Shown: positions 46,455 to 57,584 of the stretch, piece after piece
Position numbering within the stretch: the first letter of the stretch is position 1
Layout: each line of letters begins with the position of its first letter
DNA from: Nereocystis luetkeana
Lineage: Eukaryota > Sar > Phaeophyceae > Laminariales > Laminariaceae
Direction of reading: 5' to 3'
Assembly: GCA_031213475.1 (NCBI GenBank)
Contig: JARUPZ010000018.1
Coordinates: 4,687,680-4,751,679 of the forward strand
Length of the DNA stretch: 64,000 bases
Position numbers and translations under genes: made by a program
The notes under the pieces: model-generated
Seen by the model: only the letters and a program-made list of their open reading frames with translations
Database searches by the model: none
What the model was told of the DNA's origin: nothing

Positions 46455-47385
46455 AGGACCATCATCTTCGAGCAATTGCTCATCAGGCACGTTCTTGCTG
46501 TCTGTGTTTGGTTTGTTTTTAGAAACGTGATACTCGTACGAGTACGAGTAGTCTAGTCTTCGCTGTGGATTTGATCTTGTGTTTTTTTTGTTTTGCAGCG
46601 TTTCGAGACTTGTCATAATTTGGTGATGGCCATTTGATGCGTGGCGTGTGTGACTGCAACTTTTGGAACTTTGAGCTTTCATTTACGAGTATACGTATCA
46701 AGTTCCGGACATACGTACGATTCACGTAATATACGATACACGTAACGTGTTGGATAACAAAAACGCAGTTCGTATACGAGTAAAAACTACTGAGACGAGC
46801 GCGGCTGGAGGATAGAAAACTTGACTGGTATATACCTGGTATAATGTTTGCGATGGGCACAAACTAGGGAGGGTAGTATGAGAGTTCAGTTTGAGCACAT
46901 CGGAAATTCACACGGAATACCGGGTATCTTGATTGATAGTTTGCATGACCCTGGTTGCTCCCCTCACAGACAATATTTGAGGTGTACACAGGCCATGCGG
47001 GTGATATTCTCTTCCAACTAAATATCACCAAGCTATTAATGTTTCGTCCGATAGGATGAAGAGTCACCAGATTCCCTCATTCGAGTACCTTTGCTTTTCC
47101 CCCCTTTCGCTGTCGATGATTTGCCGAATCTCTGCTTGGAGACTGCACTGCGTTGATTGCATCAGGTGGACGGTTGACGAGAGGACCAAATCACGACCGG
47201 GCATGGTGAACGGAGAAAATGAGGTGGATGCTCGACGGTCGTGATGTGTGGTTGTAGTGGTACTATTATATTGGGTAACGGTTGGTATTGATAGTGTTTT
47301 TGTTGTGTCTTTTTTATTATTTTGCTCGGTACTGCTATGTAAAAAGCGCAGGTAGTGGTTCGTTTTTGCTTGAAATTGTGTGTAG
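46455..47385. other. Copia interior without integrase
   Basis: A Copia element should encode protease and integrase here. No HHCC or DDE motif is found in any frame, and the sequence is AT-rich with a TACCTGGTA at 46832. This is a deletion or replacement. Confidence 0.6.
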
Positions 47386-48633
47386 GTTCTTCCAATCAGA
47401 TCTTGCCGACACAAGTTCTACTGCCATTTTGATATTGAGCAGGCTTTCGTGCAGTCTGATCTTGAGGAAAATGTTTTCATGCGTTTGCCTCAGGGATGCG
47501 GTAGACTGTCGGGGAAGATAGTAAGACTGAACAAGAGCTTGTACGGTTTGAAGCAGGCATCGAGGCAGTGGCATGCTCACCTCACTAGGTGCTTACTGAC
47601 TTTAGGGTTTGAGCAGTGTCTGGCTGATGCATGCGTGTTTCGTTTGATGGATGAGGGGAGAGTAGTGATGACTATAGTGGTGCATGTGGATGATATTTTT
47701 GCGGTAGGGGAGAAGGCAAGGTGTGACCAGTTTGGCAAGGAATTGGACAAGATGGTTCCAGTTAAGAACCTGGGAGAGTTGCGTTGGTATTCGGGGTGTT
47801 TCTACGAGAGGGATTGGGAAAAGGGGGTGCTGAAGATTTCCCAGCAGACATTCGCTGAACAATTGGCGGATGAATACGGGATAGAGTTTGGTAAGAGTGT
47901 TCCGCTCCCTGTTGGCACAAAACTTGCGGACTTTGACCAGGATGAAGCGCCAGGGAGCTGGCCGTTTCGCGAGTTGGTTGGCTCACTGATGTGGCTTTCA
48001 ACTCAGACTCGGCCAGACATCTCCAACGCAGTAAGAGCAGTGGCTAGGTACTGCGCTGCTCCCAAGTTAGTGCACTGGAGGGCAGCACTTGGTATTTTAG
48101 GGTATGTGAGGAGGACTAGTTCTTCCGGAGTCACTTTTCAGAGAGGTACGGACGGGGGGCTGAGCTTGCAGGTGTTTGCTGACGCAGACTATGCAAGCAA
48201 GGCGGCTGACAGAAGGTCAGTTTCAGGAGGATTGGTGATGTGTGGGGGTGCATGCGTGTCTTGGTTTTCTAGGACTCAGAAATGCGTCACACTTTCCACG
48301 ACGGAGGCAGAGTACGTGGCACTTGCAGACGTCATTAAGGAAGTGTTGTTCTTGAGGCAGGTTTGGCGCTTCATGTTGCCTGATGTAGGCATGCCGTGCA
48401 TACCGGTGTTCGAGGATAATCAGGGTGCGGTGCAGCTTGCACAGAACCCTATCACCAACTCAAACTCCAAGCACATCGACGTGCGACACCACTTCCTCAG
48501 GGAACTGGTTGGGAGGAAAGAGATATCGATCATCCACGTACCGTCCCCTTTTCAGCATGCGGATTTTCTAACCAAGGCCATCTCGCGAGAATCGTTCGAG
48601 TTCCACCGTAGCCTTGCGATGAATATGTGGTGA
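47386..48633 (+). pseudogene. Ty1/Copia reverse transcriptase-RNase H, N-terminally deleted
   Basis: An open frame from 47386 without its own ATG. It enters the RT at FDIEQAFVQSDLEENVFM, then NKSLYGLKQASRQWH, the catalytic VHVDD (about 47683-47697, HVDD where Ty1/Copia usually has YVDD), and SLMWLSTQTRPDIS. The RNase H follows with FADADYA, STTEAEY, EDNQGA and KHIDVRHHFLRE, ending near HADFLTK, all in Copia order. The C-terminal two-thirds of the RT-RNase H is intact. The upstream RT blocks, integrase and protease are missing, so the element cannot move alone. Confidence 0.9.
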
Positions 48634-48891
48634 CCCTATTGGTGTGGTATTGATTCCATCGGGTACTGGTGATCGTTAGCCATGGCCAGTACCTTAGTAA
48701 AATTCGTGTTGATCCCAACGGGTGTCGATGATCGTTAGCCATGATTGACACTTTAGTGACCTTCCTTCGGACTGTGTTATTTTATTTTGAGATTTCAGGG
48801 TGTTATCATTAAAGGCGTTGGATGCATAGGTTTTATTTTTGATATTTTGACCGGACGAGAGTTATCAGGACTGTGAAACGAGCAGGGGGAA

Positions 48892-49263
48892 TGTGGGATT
48901 TGCTCGTACCAAAGTCTGATTTTCTGATTGTACTGAATTGTGTGATTCTTGTAAATGTAATATATCTACGGAGATTGCGGCGGGATTAGTGTTTCCCCGA
49001 GGAGTTGCATAAAATTGTGTTTGACCTGCTTTCAGGGGTCTTATAGAGTCTAGGGGAACGTGGCCCCCTTGCTCTCAGTCCACCAGTACACTATTAATAT
49101 TAATAGTACGCTAAAATAATTGATATTTATCTTCTCTCCTTCCACCGCCTTATGGCGCGAATGCTCCCGATCGACCGCTCTCCGTGAGCAAGGCTCTCCG
49201 CCCCAGGGCAAGCCTCACCCGCGCATCACCCAAGCGCACCCGGTGCTCGAATTGATCCCTCAC
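48892..49263 (+). repeat. Copia 3' LTR
   Basis: Preceded by the polypurine tract GAGCAGGGGGAA and starting TGTGGGATTTG. It ends ATTGATCCCTCA. It differs from the 5' LTR by a few bases and by an extra ATTAAT in the TATTAATA site (49090-49105). Confidence 0.92.
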
Positions 49264-49478
49264 CGGCTGCACCACTCACATGTAGACAGGCAGTATCGTT
49301 ATCATCAAAGCCTGGGTCATATCATTAACATCATCGACTGCTCCCAGAGGAGGAGCAGCTCCATCCCTCCATCCACGAGGCATACTAAATAATGCCCCGA
49401 TACATAATACGAAACCCCACAATATATGAAGCCCCCAATATCCGCAGTCCTGTATCAAGCTACCGCATACCACAAATA

Positions 49479-49860
49479 GAGGTCAGCGTTTTCGTGGAAA
49501 ACGCCGCCTAGGTATAAGAACTGGGTCGTCTGCTTATACCTCGGGCCTGCCGCCTCGATGACGAGCGGTGGTGCGAGGGTTGTCTGGTCTGGTGTTTGTA
49601 GGAGCATTGTCGCTGTCTTCTTTTCCGACACCGTGAGGCCTGTGCTGCTTCGATGACAGTCACGATGACTGTCATCATTTTCGCGAGCCCTTCAGCCGAC
49701 TTCGAGACAATTCCTGCGTCATCGGCGTACAACGTGCCCCATACAGCCCTTCGCACGCACGCCAACGGCCCCTGCTTCTCTGTTCGAACCACTCCAGCAT
49801 CACTGAGTTGGACCAAATCCCTTACGATGGTTTCGTCTTGGCTGAAGCGTACTATTAATA
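49479..49860 (-). mobile_element. LINE-A copy 2, displaced reverse transcriptase part
   Basis: Continues the LINE-A coding strand from 44890. It encodes, frame-shifted, [20 protein letters not shown] with the YADD catalytic block. It ends at a TATTAATA in GCGTAC-TATTAATA-GTACG, where copy 1 (13770) has GCGTAC-TA-GTACG. Confidence 0.88.
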
Positions 49861-49968
49861 GTACGAGTGTCCGTGCCGGTTATTCGATTATTTAATAACC
49901 CTATTATTAATAATAAACGCATAAACGACACAGACAATGCAACGCCTTTATTATGTTATTAATACCAG

Positions 49969-49970
<2 letters not shown>

Positions 49971-50012
<42 letters not shown>
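49971..50012 (+). repeat. (TTA)n microsatellite with rep-T start
   Basis: About 14 TTA units followed by GGATTGCCATCTGATAATGTG, a rep-T start truncated by a LINE-A 3' end. Confidence 0.9.
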
Positions 50013-50013
<1 letters not shown>

Positions 50014-50029
50014 GGATTGCCATCTGATA

Positions 50030-50545
50030 ATGTGTGTGTGTTCTTCACATTAAACCGTTCTTTCTACCCGTCGACATCCAGCACAACCAGTGTCCGTGCC
50101 GATTCTTCAATCCTAGAAGAGATACAAGTTCTGTGGTCACAAAGCTACGCCACAGAGATACTACGTAGCCACGTATGCAGTACATGAGTAAGCACTGCAG
50201 TGGGCAATGCAATGCCATGTCACCATACTAGATATGACAGGCACGACATACACAATCTATGAAATAGGGAAACGAAAAGAAACAATCAAAGAGAAAACAG
50301 AAACAAAGTAGACAAATCGAAAGAGAAAGAAAAAGAGAAAAAAATGAAAGCAAGAACTAGGAGAAACAATCTATATGTCGTGCCCCCCCCCCGCAGGCGA
50401 GGTGGCCAACACTTGAAAAAGAACGAGCTGGAAAAAAGAAAAAAAAAACAGAAACACCACTGCTTGTAAACAGAGTAAGACAAAGTACCAAGGGAAAATA
50501 AATAAATAAATAATAAAGGGAAAATAACAGGCAGACCAAAGCCCA
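50030..50545 (-). mobile_element. LINE-A 3' fragment
   Basis: GTGTGTGTTCTTCACATTAA to AATAACAGGCAGACCAAAG, 5'-truncated. It holds CACGTATGCAG, the empty form of a TACCWGGTA site. Confidence 0.85.
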
Positions 50546-50779
50546 ATGTGCCAACGTGCAGCATGAGTTTCCACGTTGATCAATCGAAACATCCCTGAAA
50601 GAAGAAATCTCCGTATTTTTATTCATGCCTTGCTTTGTTTCAGTTTTTTTATCTCCCATTGTGTTCAGGTTGCTGGTGTGCACACGCCGCTTGTCGTATT
50701 TATTATTAATAATAGGACGATGGTTCATGGCGCTGGGTTGTCTAAAATCGGCTTGCGAGTAAGAGTCTTCATGTATGTG
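50546..50779 (+). repeat. rep-T fragment and unassigned sequence
   Basis: Contains ACGTGCAGCATGAG and CATCCCTGAAAGAAGAAATC from rep-T, then unassigned bases with a TATTAATA near 50702. Confidence 0.5.
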
Positions 50780-50894
50780 TGTGTGTCTTAGCGTCTTCGC
50801 ATTAAACCGTTCTTTCTACCCGACGACATCCAGCACAACCAGTGTCCGTGCCGATTTTTCAATCCTACGAGAGATGCAAGCTATAAAACTTCCC
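50780..50894 (-). mobile_element. LINE-A 3' end, short fragment
   Basis: CTTCGCATTAAACCGTTC to AATCCTACGAGAGATGCAAGC, cut off by a tSINE. Confidence 0.75.
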
Positions 50895-51258
50895 GACACA
50901 GACACTGCTGTACTTTTTTTCTTTTTCTTTTTTCTCATCCTATTCATTATCTTTGCACATCTTCTTCTCTCTCTCCTTCCAACTCGTAACTCAGATCCGG
51001 GGTCACATAGTAGGCTCTTCTCCCCCCTTCCCGCTACGGTACATGCCTTCATTTTTATCGCGAGAAGATTTCAGCCTTTTCTTCCCTCGTCGACTCGCAT
51101 CGAATTGTGCCTACCCACGCTGCAAGGCGCTCTCAACAATTGAATCCTTTTTTATTTTTGCAAATAAAGTCAAAGTCCGACCCACCTGGGGCTCGAACCC
51201 AGGACCCAAGCAAGTAGAATTCGAGGTTAACCACTTGAACCACCGGGGCGACCTACAT
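50895..51258 (-). mobile_element. tSINE copy 1 (tRNA-derived SINE)
   Basis: On the minus strand the head (51180-51256) is tRNA-like: A-box region GGTGGTTCAAGTGG, then a T-arm with B-box, CTGGGTTCGAGCCCCAG. The acceptor stem is imperfect. A unique body follows, with GATCCGGGGTC (complement) and pyrimidine-rich plus-strand sequence, ending in an A-rich tail (T-rich at 50915-50940). Confidence 0.8.
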
Positions 51259-51314
51259 TGTTGTAATAAGCAGAGTAGAAACACGCACAATAATGCAATG
51301 CCATGTTATTATAT

Positions 51315-52005
51315 GTGTGTGTGTGTGTTCTTCACATTAAACCGTTCTTTATACCCGTCGACATCCAGCACAACCAGTGTCCGTGCCGATTCTTCCATCC
51401 TAGAAGAGATACAAGTTCTGTGGTCACAAAGCTACGCCACAGAGATACTACGTTGCCATGTGTGCAGTGTGAACTGCAGTGGGCAATGCAAAGCCATGTC
51501 ATCATACTAGATACGACAGGCACGACATACGCAATCTATGAAATAGTGAAACGAAAAGAAACAATCAAAGAGAAAACAAAAACAAGGTAGACAAGTCGAA
51601 AAAGAAAAAGAAGAAAAATGAAAGCAAAATCTAAGAGAAACAATCTGTCGTGCCCCCCCCCCCGCAGGCGAGGTGGCCTACACTTGAAAAAGAACGAGCT
51701 GGAAAAAAGAAGAAATAACAAAAAACACCACTGCTTGTGAACAGAGTAAGACAAAGAACCAAGGAGAAAGTAACAAGGAAAAATAACAAAGGGGAAATAA
51801 CAGGCAGACCAAAGCCCAAAGCACCTTCTAGGTGGCGGCAGCAGCTTGTGGTACGAGTAGTATAGCCAGGTTCTCCCTGCTAATCCGCCTGGTACCTTGC
51901 TACCCAGACTGCCGTCTCCGCCCTGCGTTCGTCAACTATGCCCAGCCCCTTGGCGTCAGACAATACGAGCCGAGCAGAGCAGGTTCGTCTTCCAACCACG
52001 CCCAA
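51315..52005 (-). mobile_element. LINE-A 3' fragment
   Basis: Almost identical over ~690 bases to 11676-12365, including the C11 run, so one of the two arose recently or the two were homogenised. Confidence 0.85.
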
Positions 52006-52016
52006 CATATTATTAA

Positions 52017-52105
52017 CCCCGTTAGAACCGCAGTCCCGTCTTGAGGACAAACTAATTTAAAATTATTGCTTTGTCCCCGAAACGCGACTGCGGTTCTAAA
52101 AAGGT
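52017..52105. mobile_element. TTAA-MITE
   Basis: TTAA at 52013-52016; right TTAA decayed to GTCAA. Arms CCCCGTTAGAACCGCAGTCCC-like and GCGACTGCGGTTCTAAAAAGG. Confidence 0.88.
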
Positions 52106-52155
52106 CAATATCTCTGCTGTGTCGTATTAATATTAATAGTCTGTGACTACAGATA

Positions 52156-52700
52156 TGTGTGTGTGCTCTTCACATTAACCGTTCTTTCTACCCGTCGACA
52201 TCCAGCACAACCAATGTCCGTGCCGATTCTTCAATCCTAGAAGAGTGACAAGGTCTGTGGTCACAAAGCTACGCCACAGAGATACTACGTAGCCACGTAC
52301 CAGGTACCAGGTATGCAGTAAGCACTGCAGTGGGCAATGCAATGCCATGTCATCCTACTAGATACGACAGGCACGACATGCACATTCTATTTTTTTTTTT
52401 TTTTTTTTCTCATCCCATTCATTATCTTCGCACATCTTGTTCTCTCTCTCCTTCCAACTCGTAACTCAGATCCGGGGTCACATAGCAGGTTCTTCTCCCC
52501 CCTTCCCGCTACGGTACGTGCCTTCATTTTTTATCGCGAGAAGATTTCAGCCTTTTCTTCTCTCGTCGACTCGCATCGAATTGTGCCTACCCACGCTGCA
52601 AGGCGCTCTCTATGAAATAGAGAAACGAAAGGAAACAATCGAAGAGAAAACAAAAACAAAGAAGACAAGTCGAAAGAGAAAAAGAAGAAAAATAAAAGCG
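52156..52700 (-). mobile_element. LINE-A 3' fragment, interrupted by a tSINE
   Basis: 52156-52390 and 52608-52700 are contiguous in LINE-A. It has a tandem TACCAGGTACCAGGTA at 52296 where other copies have a single TA. Confidence 0.85.
52391..52607 (-). mobile_element. tSINE copy 2, 5'-truncated
   Basis: Starts (plus strand) with a T18 run, the complement of its A-tail, and ends at AAGGCGCTC. The 5-bp TCTAT is duplicated on both sides inside LINE-A, which defines the insertion and shows that truncated copies insert by a poly(A)-primed route. Confidence 0.82.
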
Positions 52701-53049
52701 AACGCTATTAATAGAGAAGAAGATACATCTTGTATGATATCTGTCCATAAAAAATACCTGGTAATAGGCTAAATAGTCAGCACGGACACTGGTTGTGCTG
52801 GATGTCGACGACCATTACTGATTAATAGAATAGCGGTCTATTGTGAAGGAACACACACACGTCATCGTACTGGATACGACAGGCACTATTGGTCGTTGAC
52901 CCTTTCGTTTAGTATAACGTAAAACAGGTGCCGCTGTTGTTGGTATTTGTGTACCAGGTAATTTGTAATTTGGGATACATCGTTCGACCACATTTTGGCA
53001 TGCATCATATCAGATCGATAGCATCATGGCATATCACAAGGTATATATG
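52701..53049. other. Unassigned
   Basis: No gene. Two TACCWGGTA motifs (52755, 52951) and a TATTAATA (52705). Confidence 0.4.
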
Positions 53050-53390
53050 TGCGTGTGTGTTCTTCACCTTAAATATTAATAATTCTTCTACCCGTCGACA
53101 CCCAGCACACCCAGTATACCCAGTAGTAATGTCCGAGCTGATTATTTATCTTAGATACAAGCTCTTGTAGTCGCAAAACAAGTGCGACAAATAGAAAAGA
53201 TAGATCGGAGAGTAGACAATGCAACGACATGCCGTCGGACGTACTGGATACGACAAGCCAGGCACCACGTAGACACGCCAACAACCCCCACCCAGATACT
53301 CTGAATGAGAGAAAAAAAACAAGGACAAACAAAGAAGAAAAAGAAGTAAAAAAATAGAGAAAATCGAACCTTACGAGTACAAGAGGTATA
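53050..53390 (-). mobile_element. LINE-A 3' end, diverged
   Basis: TGTGTGTTCTTCACCTTAAA, then a TATTAATA, then TTCTTCTACCCGTCGACACC: the family 3' end with a scar at CC of other copies. Confidence 0.65.
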
Positions 53391-53794
53391 CGTACGCGAT
53401 CAATTTCACAGCGAGCGGTTCCTTACCTTCTTCGTTCTTTTTCTTTCGTGGGCGGAATGAATTTTGCACTGTTCAAAACCTCGAATACTACATACATTTT
53501 GCCAGGATATCGACAAAATAATTTAGCGTGCATAGTATAGATAGGATGATTTCCGATTACACTATCAATATAAATATTACCTGGTATGAAATAATAGTAC
53601 CTGCCAGGTGTCTCGGTAAATCTCACATCAGGACGAATAGTGAATCTAGAAGCGAAACTTCGAACAAATGAAATTCAGGAAGGATAGTTGAGAAATTTGC
53701 GAAGTTGGCGAAGTATCAAGTCTCAGAGTTACAAACATGCAAAGTACCTGGTATCTATTTGTCATCGTGCTGATTCCTTATCCTATTATTATTA
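53391..53794. other. Unassigned
   Basis: No gene. TACCTGGTA at 53578 and 53743. Confidence 0.4.
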
Positions 53795-53902
53795 GTCTTG
53801 CCATCCGACAATGTTCGCATGCAGCATGAGCTTTCACGTTGATCAATCAAAACATTCCTGAAAGATGAAATCTCCGTGTACGAGTTGATAGAGAGAGACA
53901 CT

Positions 53903-53905
<3 letters not shown>
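53795..53905 (+). repeat. rep-T copy
   Basis: TTATTATTAGTC then GCCATCCGACAATGTTCGCATG and CATTCCTGAAAGATGAAATC. Confidence 0.65.
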
Positions 53906-53936
<31 letters not shown>

Positions 53937-54262
53937 CTCATCCCATTCATTATCTTCGCACATCTTCTTCTCTCTCTCCTTCCGACTCGTAACTTAGATC
54001 CGGGGACACGTAGCAGGCTCTTCTCCCCCCTTCCCGCTACGGTACGTGCCTTCATTTTTATCGCGAGAAGATTTCAGCCTTTTCTTCCCTCGTCGACTCG
54101 CATCGAATTGTGCCTACCCACGCTGCAAGGCGCTCTCAACAATTGAATCCCTTTTTTTATTTTTGCAAATAAAGTCAAAGTCCGACCCTCCTGGGGCTCG
54201 AACCCAGGACTCAAACAAGTAGAATTCGAGGTTAACCACTTGAACCACCGGGGCGACCGGCT
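53906..54262 (-). mobile_element. tSINE copy 3, full length
   Basis: A tRNA-like head at 54183-54262 (A-box GGTGGTTCAAGTGG, B-box GGGTTCGAGCCCC on the minus strand), the family body, and a ~31-base A-tail at 53906-53937. This gives the family's full length as about 350 bp. Confidence 0.87.
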
Positions 54263-54649
54263 TACTATATATGTGTGGTCACAGACTTCTGTGAGACAAG
54301 GAACAAAACCGAAACAAAAGTACAAGTCTCCAAATAATGGGTACTACAGCAAGCAGTTGTAAACCAAGTGATTTGCCAACGTACAGCACAGCAGTACCGG
54401 GTACCAGAACACAACAACGTAAGCCAGACCAGACACTGCAGCAGGAAGAACAGAAAGACAATAAAAAATTTATAATTCTGAAAGGAAACAGAACCGCAAA
54501 AAAAAGCGCAAGGAGATCAGAACGGCTCTGTTGGAAGAGAGGCATACAGACAAAGACTTTTTTGGGCGAAGCAACAGGAAGGAAGGAGAGGAAGATACCA
54601 GCACAAGGACGGCGACGGGGGGGAAGGAAACAAAGGGATAGACAAGGGG
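54263..54649. other. Unassigned, purine-rich plus strand
   Basis: No gene. The long hydrophobic minus-strand frame across 54279-55097 arises from purine-rich sequence and repeats. Confidence 0.45.
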
Positions 54650-55420
54650 AAAAGCAAGAAAGCAGGGGATAAGAAGAGAGAAAATAGAAAATCGTAAGCA
54701 AGGTGGAGATAGCAACATGGTGTTCTATGATACGGCCTTGAATAAGCTTAAGGGATAGACAAGCCTTTAAGTAAATTAAGGGGAAAATCAAGAAGGCAGG
54801 GATAAGAAGAGAGAAAATAGAAAATCGTAAGCAAGGTGGAGACAGCAACATGGTGTTCTGTGATACGGCCTTGAAGGAGCTTGAAGGCCCGGTAATCGTT
54901 GACGATTTCTTCCTGCCCCTTAAGGCTAGGTTTTCCTTTCCTTTTTCTTTACGTACTTTGCCGGCTTCGTTGCCTTGCCGTTCAGAGGTTATGTGTGGGA
55001 GTGGGTTTTGAGGAGCAGCATTTTCGAACCATGTTCTAGTTCGTCGAATCGGTGTTTCCATGAATTTCCCATAATTCTGCATGTATGTACGGCTCATCAG
55101 AGTGGGCTTGTGCTATGATACTGCCTTGAATAAGGTTGAAAGCGCGGTAATTACCTGAGTTCAGGCACTGGCATCGTATCTGTAGTACTTGGAAGGCGTA
55201 TCTTAGGTGAAAACCCAGATTTTTTTCCAGAGACGCGCGAGCTTGGTCTCAGTGTTTCAGTCTCCCCGTGCACGAAAGGGATAACGCTGCTCTTCTTATA
55301 CCAGGTATCTAAAAGCAAACAACACACGTGAGTACCAACGAGTACCGACTTTGTAGGCTGACCTGTCCTGGCATACAAGGTGTCCCGCCTGCCGATCTTA
55401 GCCATGGATTCCCGTCTCTG
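54650..55420 (+). repeat. rep-P with an internal ~135-bp tandem duplication
   Basis: Two units (about 54650-54780 and 54785-54900) share GATAAGAAGAGAGAAAATAG, GTAAGCAAGGTGGAGA and AGCAACATGGTGTTCTGTGA, followed by the usual rep-P body to CAAGGTGTCCCGCC. Confidence 0.7.
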
Positions 55421-55569
55421 CTACAAAACCGATTAGGGAACCTCGCCACACCCTCTGGCCTCCCCTTGCTACTCTCATTAATGGTGCTATCAGGTGTAAG
55501 TATTGCCGCTGTCACGCCCCTCCCCCCCATCAAATAACTCAACGAGAAACAAAAAAAAAACTGCTAGAA

Positions 55570-57485
55570 TTCAAGGGCTAGTCGAACCGATACCTTGCCA
55601 CCCGATCTATCATTCGTTCCTTCTGCATTTGTCGACAGCTGTGCCAGGGCGGCTGCCCCCTCCCCACCCCTCCCCTAGTCACCACTCTGGAGGCGTCCTC
55701 AACTGCGTGGCGTAGCCAGCTCCTCCCTACCTCGTCCCAGAACCACCTTGCCACGAAACAGTCCGCCGCTTCGATCACACCCCCCGATATCACTTTCCAC
55801 TCTTCTCAGCCGCCCTCGGCCACAACACCGCCTCTGCTCCGAACAGCAAAGGGAAGTTTTCCGTGGACCCGTCTGTGGCTTGAGAAAATCTGAGGTCGTC
55901 TGCTTGACATCGGGGCCAGTTATTTTCTGGTCGGCCTGGCCCCGGGTTCTCCGCACCAGCCATCGTCCCAAACATCACCCGACGGGCCAGCCGCTCATCG
56001 GCCGTTCGCTGTGTGGCCCCCACAAAAGCTAGGAAGGGTCGTTTGCGGGTGGCCATCGCAACGCTCCCGCGCTGTACCTTCTTGACGGCCTTGGCGTACG
56101 ACTATTTATGGAAATGGTAGGTGCGTTGTCGGCGCTGGAAACCAATGATCCATATTATTAATAGTAGGAGGACTTTGTGAATGCCGTTCGGAGCTCAGCG
56201 AAGTGCACCTGGCCAACAGTTAACGTCACACACCCGTACAGCAAGATCTTCATCACCTCGGCCTTTCGCATGAGCACCTCTAGAGTGAACGGAGCACCCT
56301 CCGTATCGTGAACGGCGCATCCTCCGTATCGTACGGCTCCCGTTTGAACCGATTGTAGCATGCCCTTGCAAGCCGGATCCGTCGTCTGATATCTGGCATA
56401 ATATCAGCGCTTGTGACGTCAAGACCGCCCAGGCGCAAAAACCGCACCGTCTGTCTATGCATCTGGCCCGCTGCTTCGATGACGAGCGGTGAGGTTCCGA
56501 GTGCCTGTATGACGGTCATCTTCTTCGCAAGCCCTTCCGCCAACTTAGACATATTGACTACATCGTCGGCGTACAGCACCCCCCATACTGCCCTCCGTAC
56601 ACATGCTGAGGCGTTCTACGATAGAGGCAAACCCTAATAATTTCTGAGGCTCCTCACTTCAGGAGCTCCATACCTCACCCGAAAACTGACTTTGGCAGAA
56701 ATTAAATTGCATCGCGGTGAATAACCCCATGGCCCGAAACTACCAAAAGTTTTTTCGCAAATCAATATTGGGGTCAAGGAACCCCGCTTTTCACAAAAAA
56801 AATAGCGGAAATGTGCTACCTCTACCGTAGAACGGGTCTGCTAGTGGGTCAATTTTCACCCCGTCCTTCCCGAGGTTTTTCTAGAGGTGAACCAAGTCCC
56901 TTAAAATGCCTGGGTCCTCACCGAAGCGTGCCAGCGCGGCGTGTATCACAACAGCGAAGAACACATCGTAACAGAAGCGGTGACGGCACGCAGCCTTGCC
57001 GCAGCTCCTGGGTGACGTCAAATAATTTCGAGTGATCACCGTCATCCGTACTCACGTGGGCTTATATGCCTTCGTGGAACTAGAGGATAACTGTTAGCGT
57101 CTTCTCTGGCACGCTGGAGCGTGCGATCACCACCCACAACGGCTCTCGGTCGACGGAGCCATACGCTTTCTGCAGAGGTCGATGAAACATATGCACAACG
57201 GATAATTTCTAGCTTGTCCGAGCTCTTGCAGCCGTCGCACGACGAACTGCATGTCGACTGTTGATCGGGCTAGGCAAACGCCACTCTGTTCCTCGTGGAG
57301 TCTCCCTTTGGCCTCGTAGTAGTTGCTGAGGCGGGGCGCGACCATTTTCAGCAATGCGTTGCCTGAATGGACAACAAGCGGAATCCGTCGGTAGTTGTTG
57401 CAATCAATAGGGGACGTTTTTTGCGTATTTGTCCTGCCTACCCCCCCGTTCAGTGTCAGGATGGTCTGGGTAATAGGACAACTCA
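55570..57485 (-). pseudogene. Decayed LINE (relative of LINE-A) with frameshifts
   Basis: Read right to left: NYRRIPLVVHSGNALLKMVA, EEQSGVCLARSTVDMQFVVR, CICFIDL, then after a gap MLYADDVVNMSKLAEGLAKK with YADD, the IEAAGQMHRQTVRFLRLGGL block, and a C-terminal region (GATQRTADERLARRVMFGTM). The blocks are in LINE-A order but lie in different frames with stops, and the level of identity to LINE-A is clearly lower than between LINE-A copies. A GAGGC-MITE interrupts it at 56608. Not functional. Confidence 0.85.
56608..56838. mobile_element. GAGGC-MITE
   Basis: Inverted repeats GAGGCGTTCTACGATAGAGG and CCTCTACCGTAGAACGGGTC, flanked exactly by TGCT (56604-56607 and 56839-56842). Interior CTGAGGCTCCTCACTTCAGG as in the other copies. 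Confidence 0.9.
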
Positions 57486-57584
57486 TTTATGGCACAGGAC
57501 ACCTTTTCAGAGTTGTGGGCTGGGATTAGTTGGTTCTTGGCGTATTCCACGTTATTTGTCTTCTCGTCCTACCGATCCCCCCCA

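Larger units (their letters stand above)
44891..49478. mobile_element. 4.6-kb insertion in LINE-A copy 2 (flanking GAGGT duplication)
   Basis: The LINE reads through GAGGT (44886-44890), is broken, and resumes at GAGGT (49479-49483), a 5-bp target duplication. The inserted block begins TGTTTTTCTC. It consists of ~189 bp, a Copia element, then ~215 bp. The two outer pieces may be one solo LTR into which the Copia element later moved. Confidence 0.75.

Noticed and set aside
51178..51256. A tRNA gene at the head of the tSINE
   Set aside because: Acceptor mismatches and a second copy at 54183-54262 followed by the same body show it is a SINE head.
54279..55097. A 272-residue hydrophobic minus-strand frame
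   Set aside because: It runs across purine-rich repeat sequence and a recent tandem duplication; apparent membrane segments come from T- and C-rich complement.
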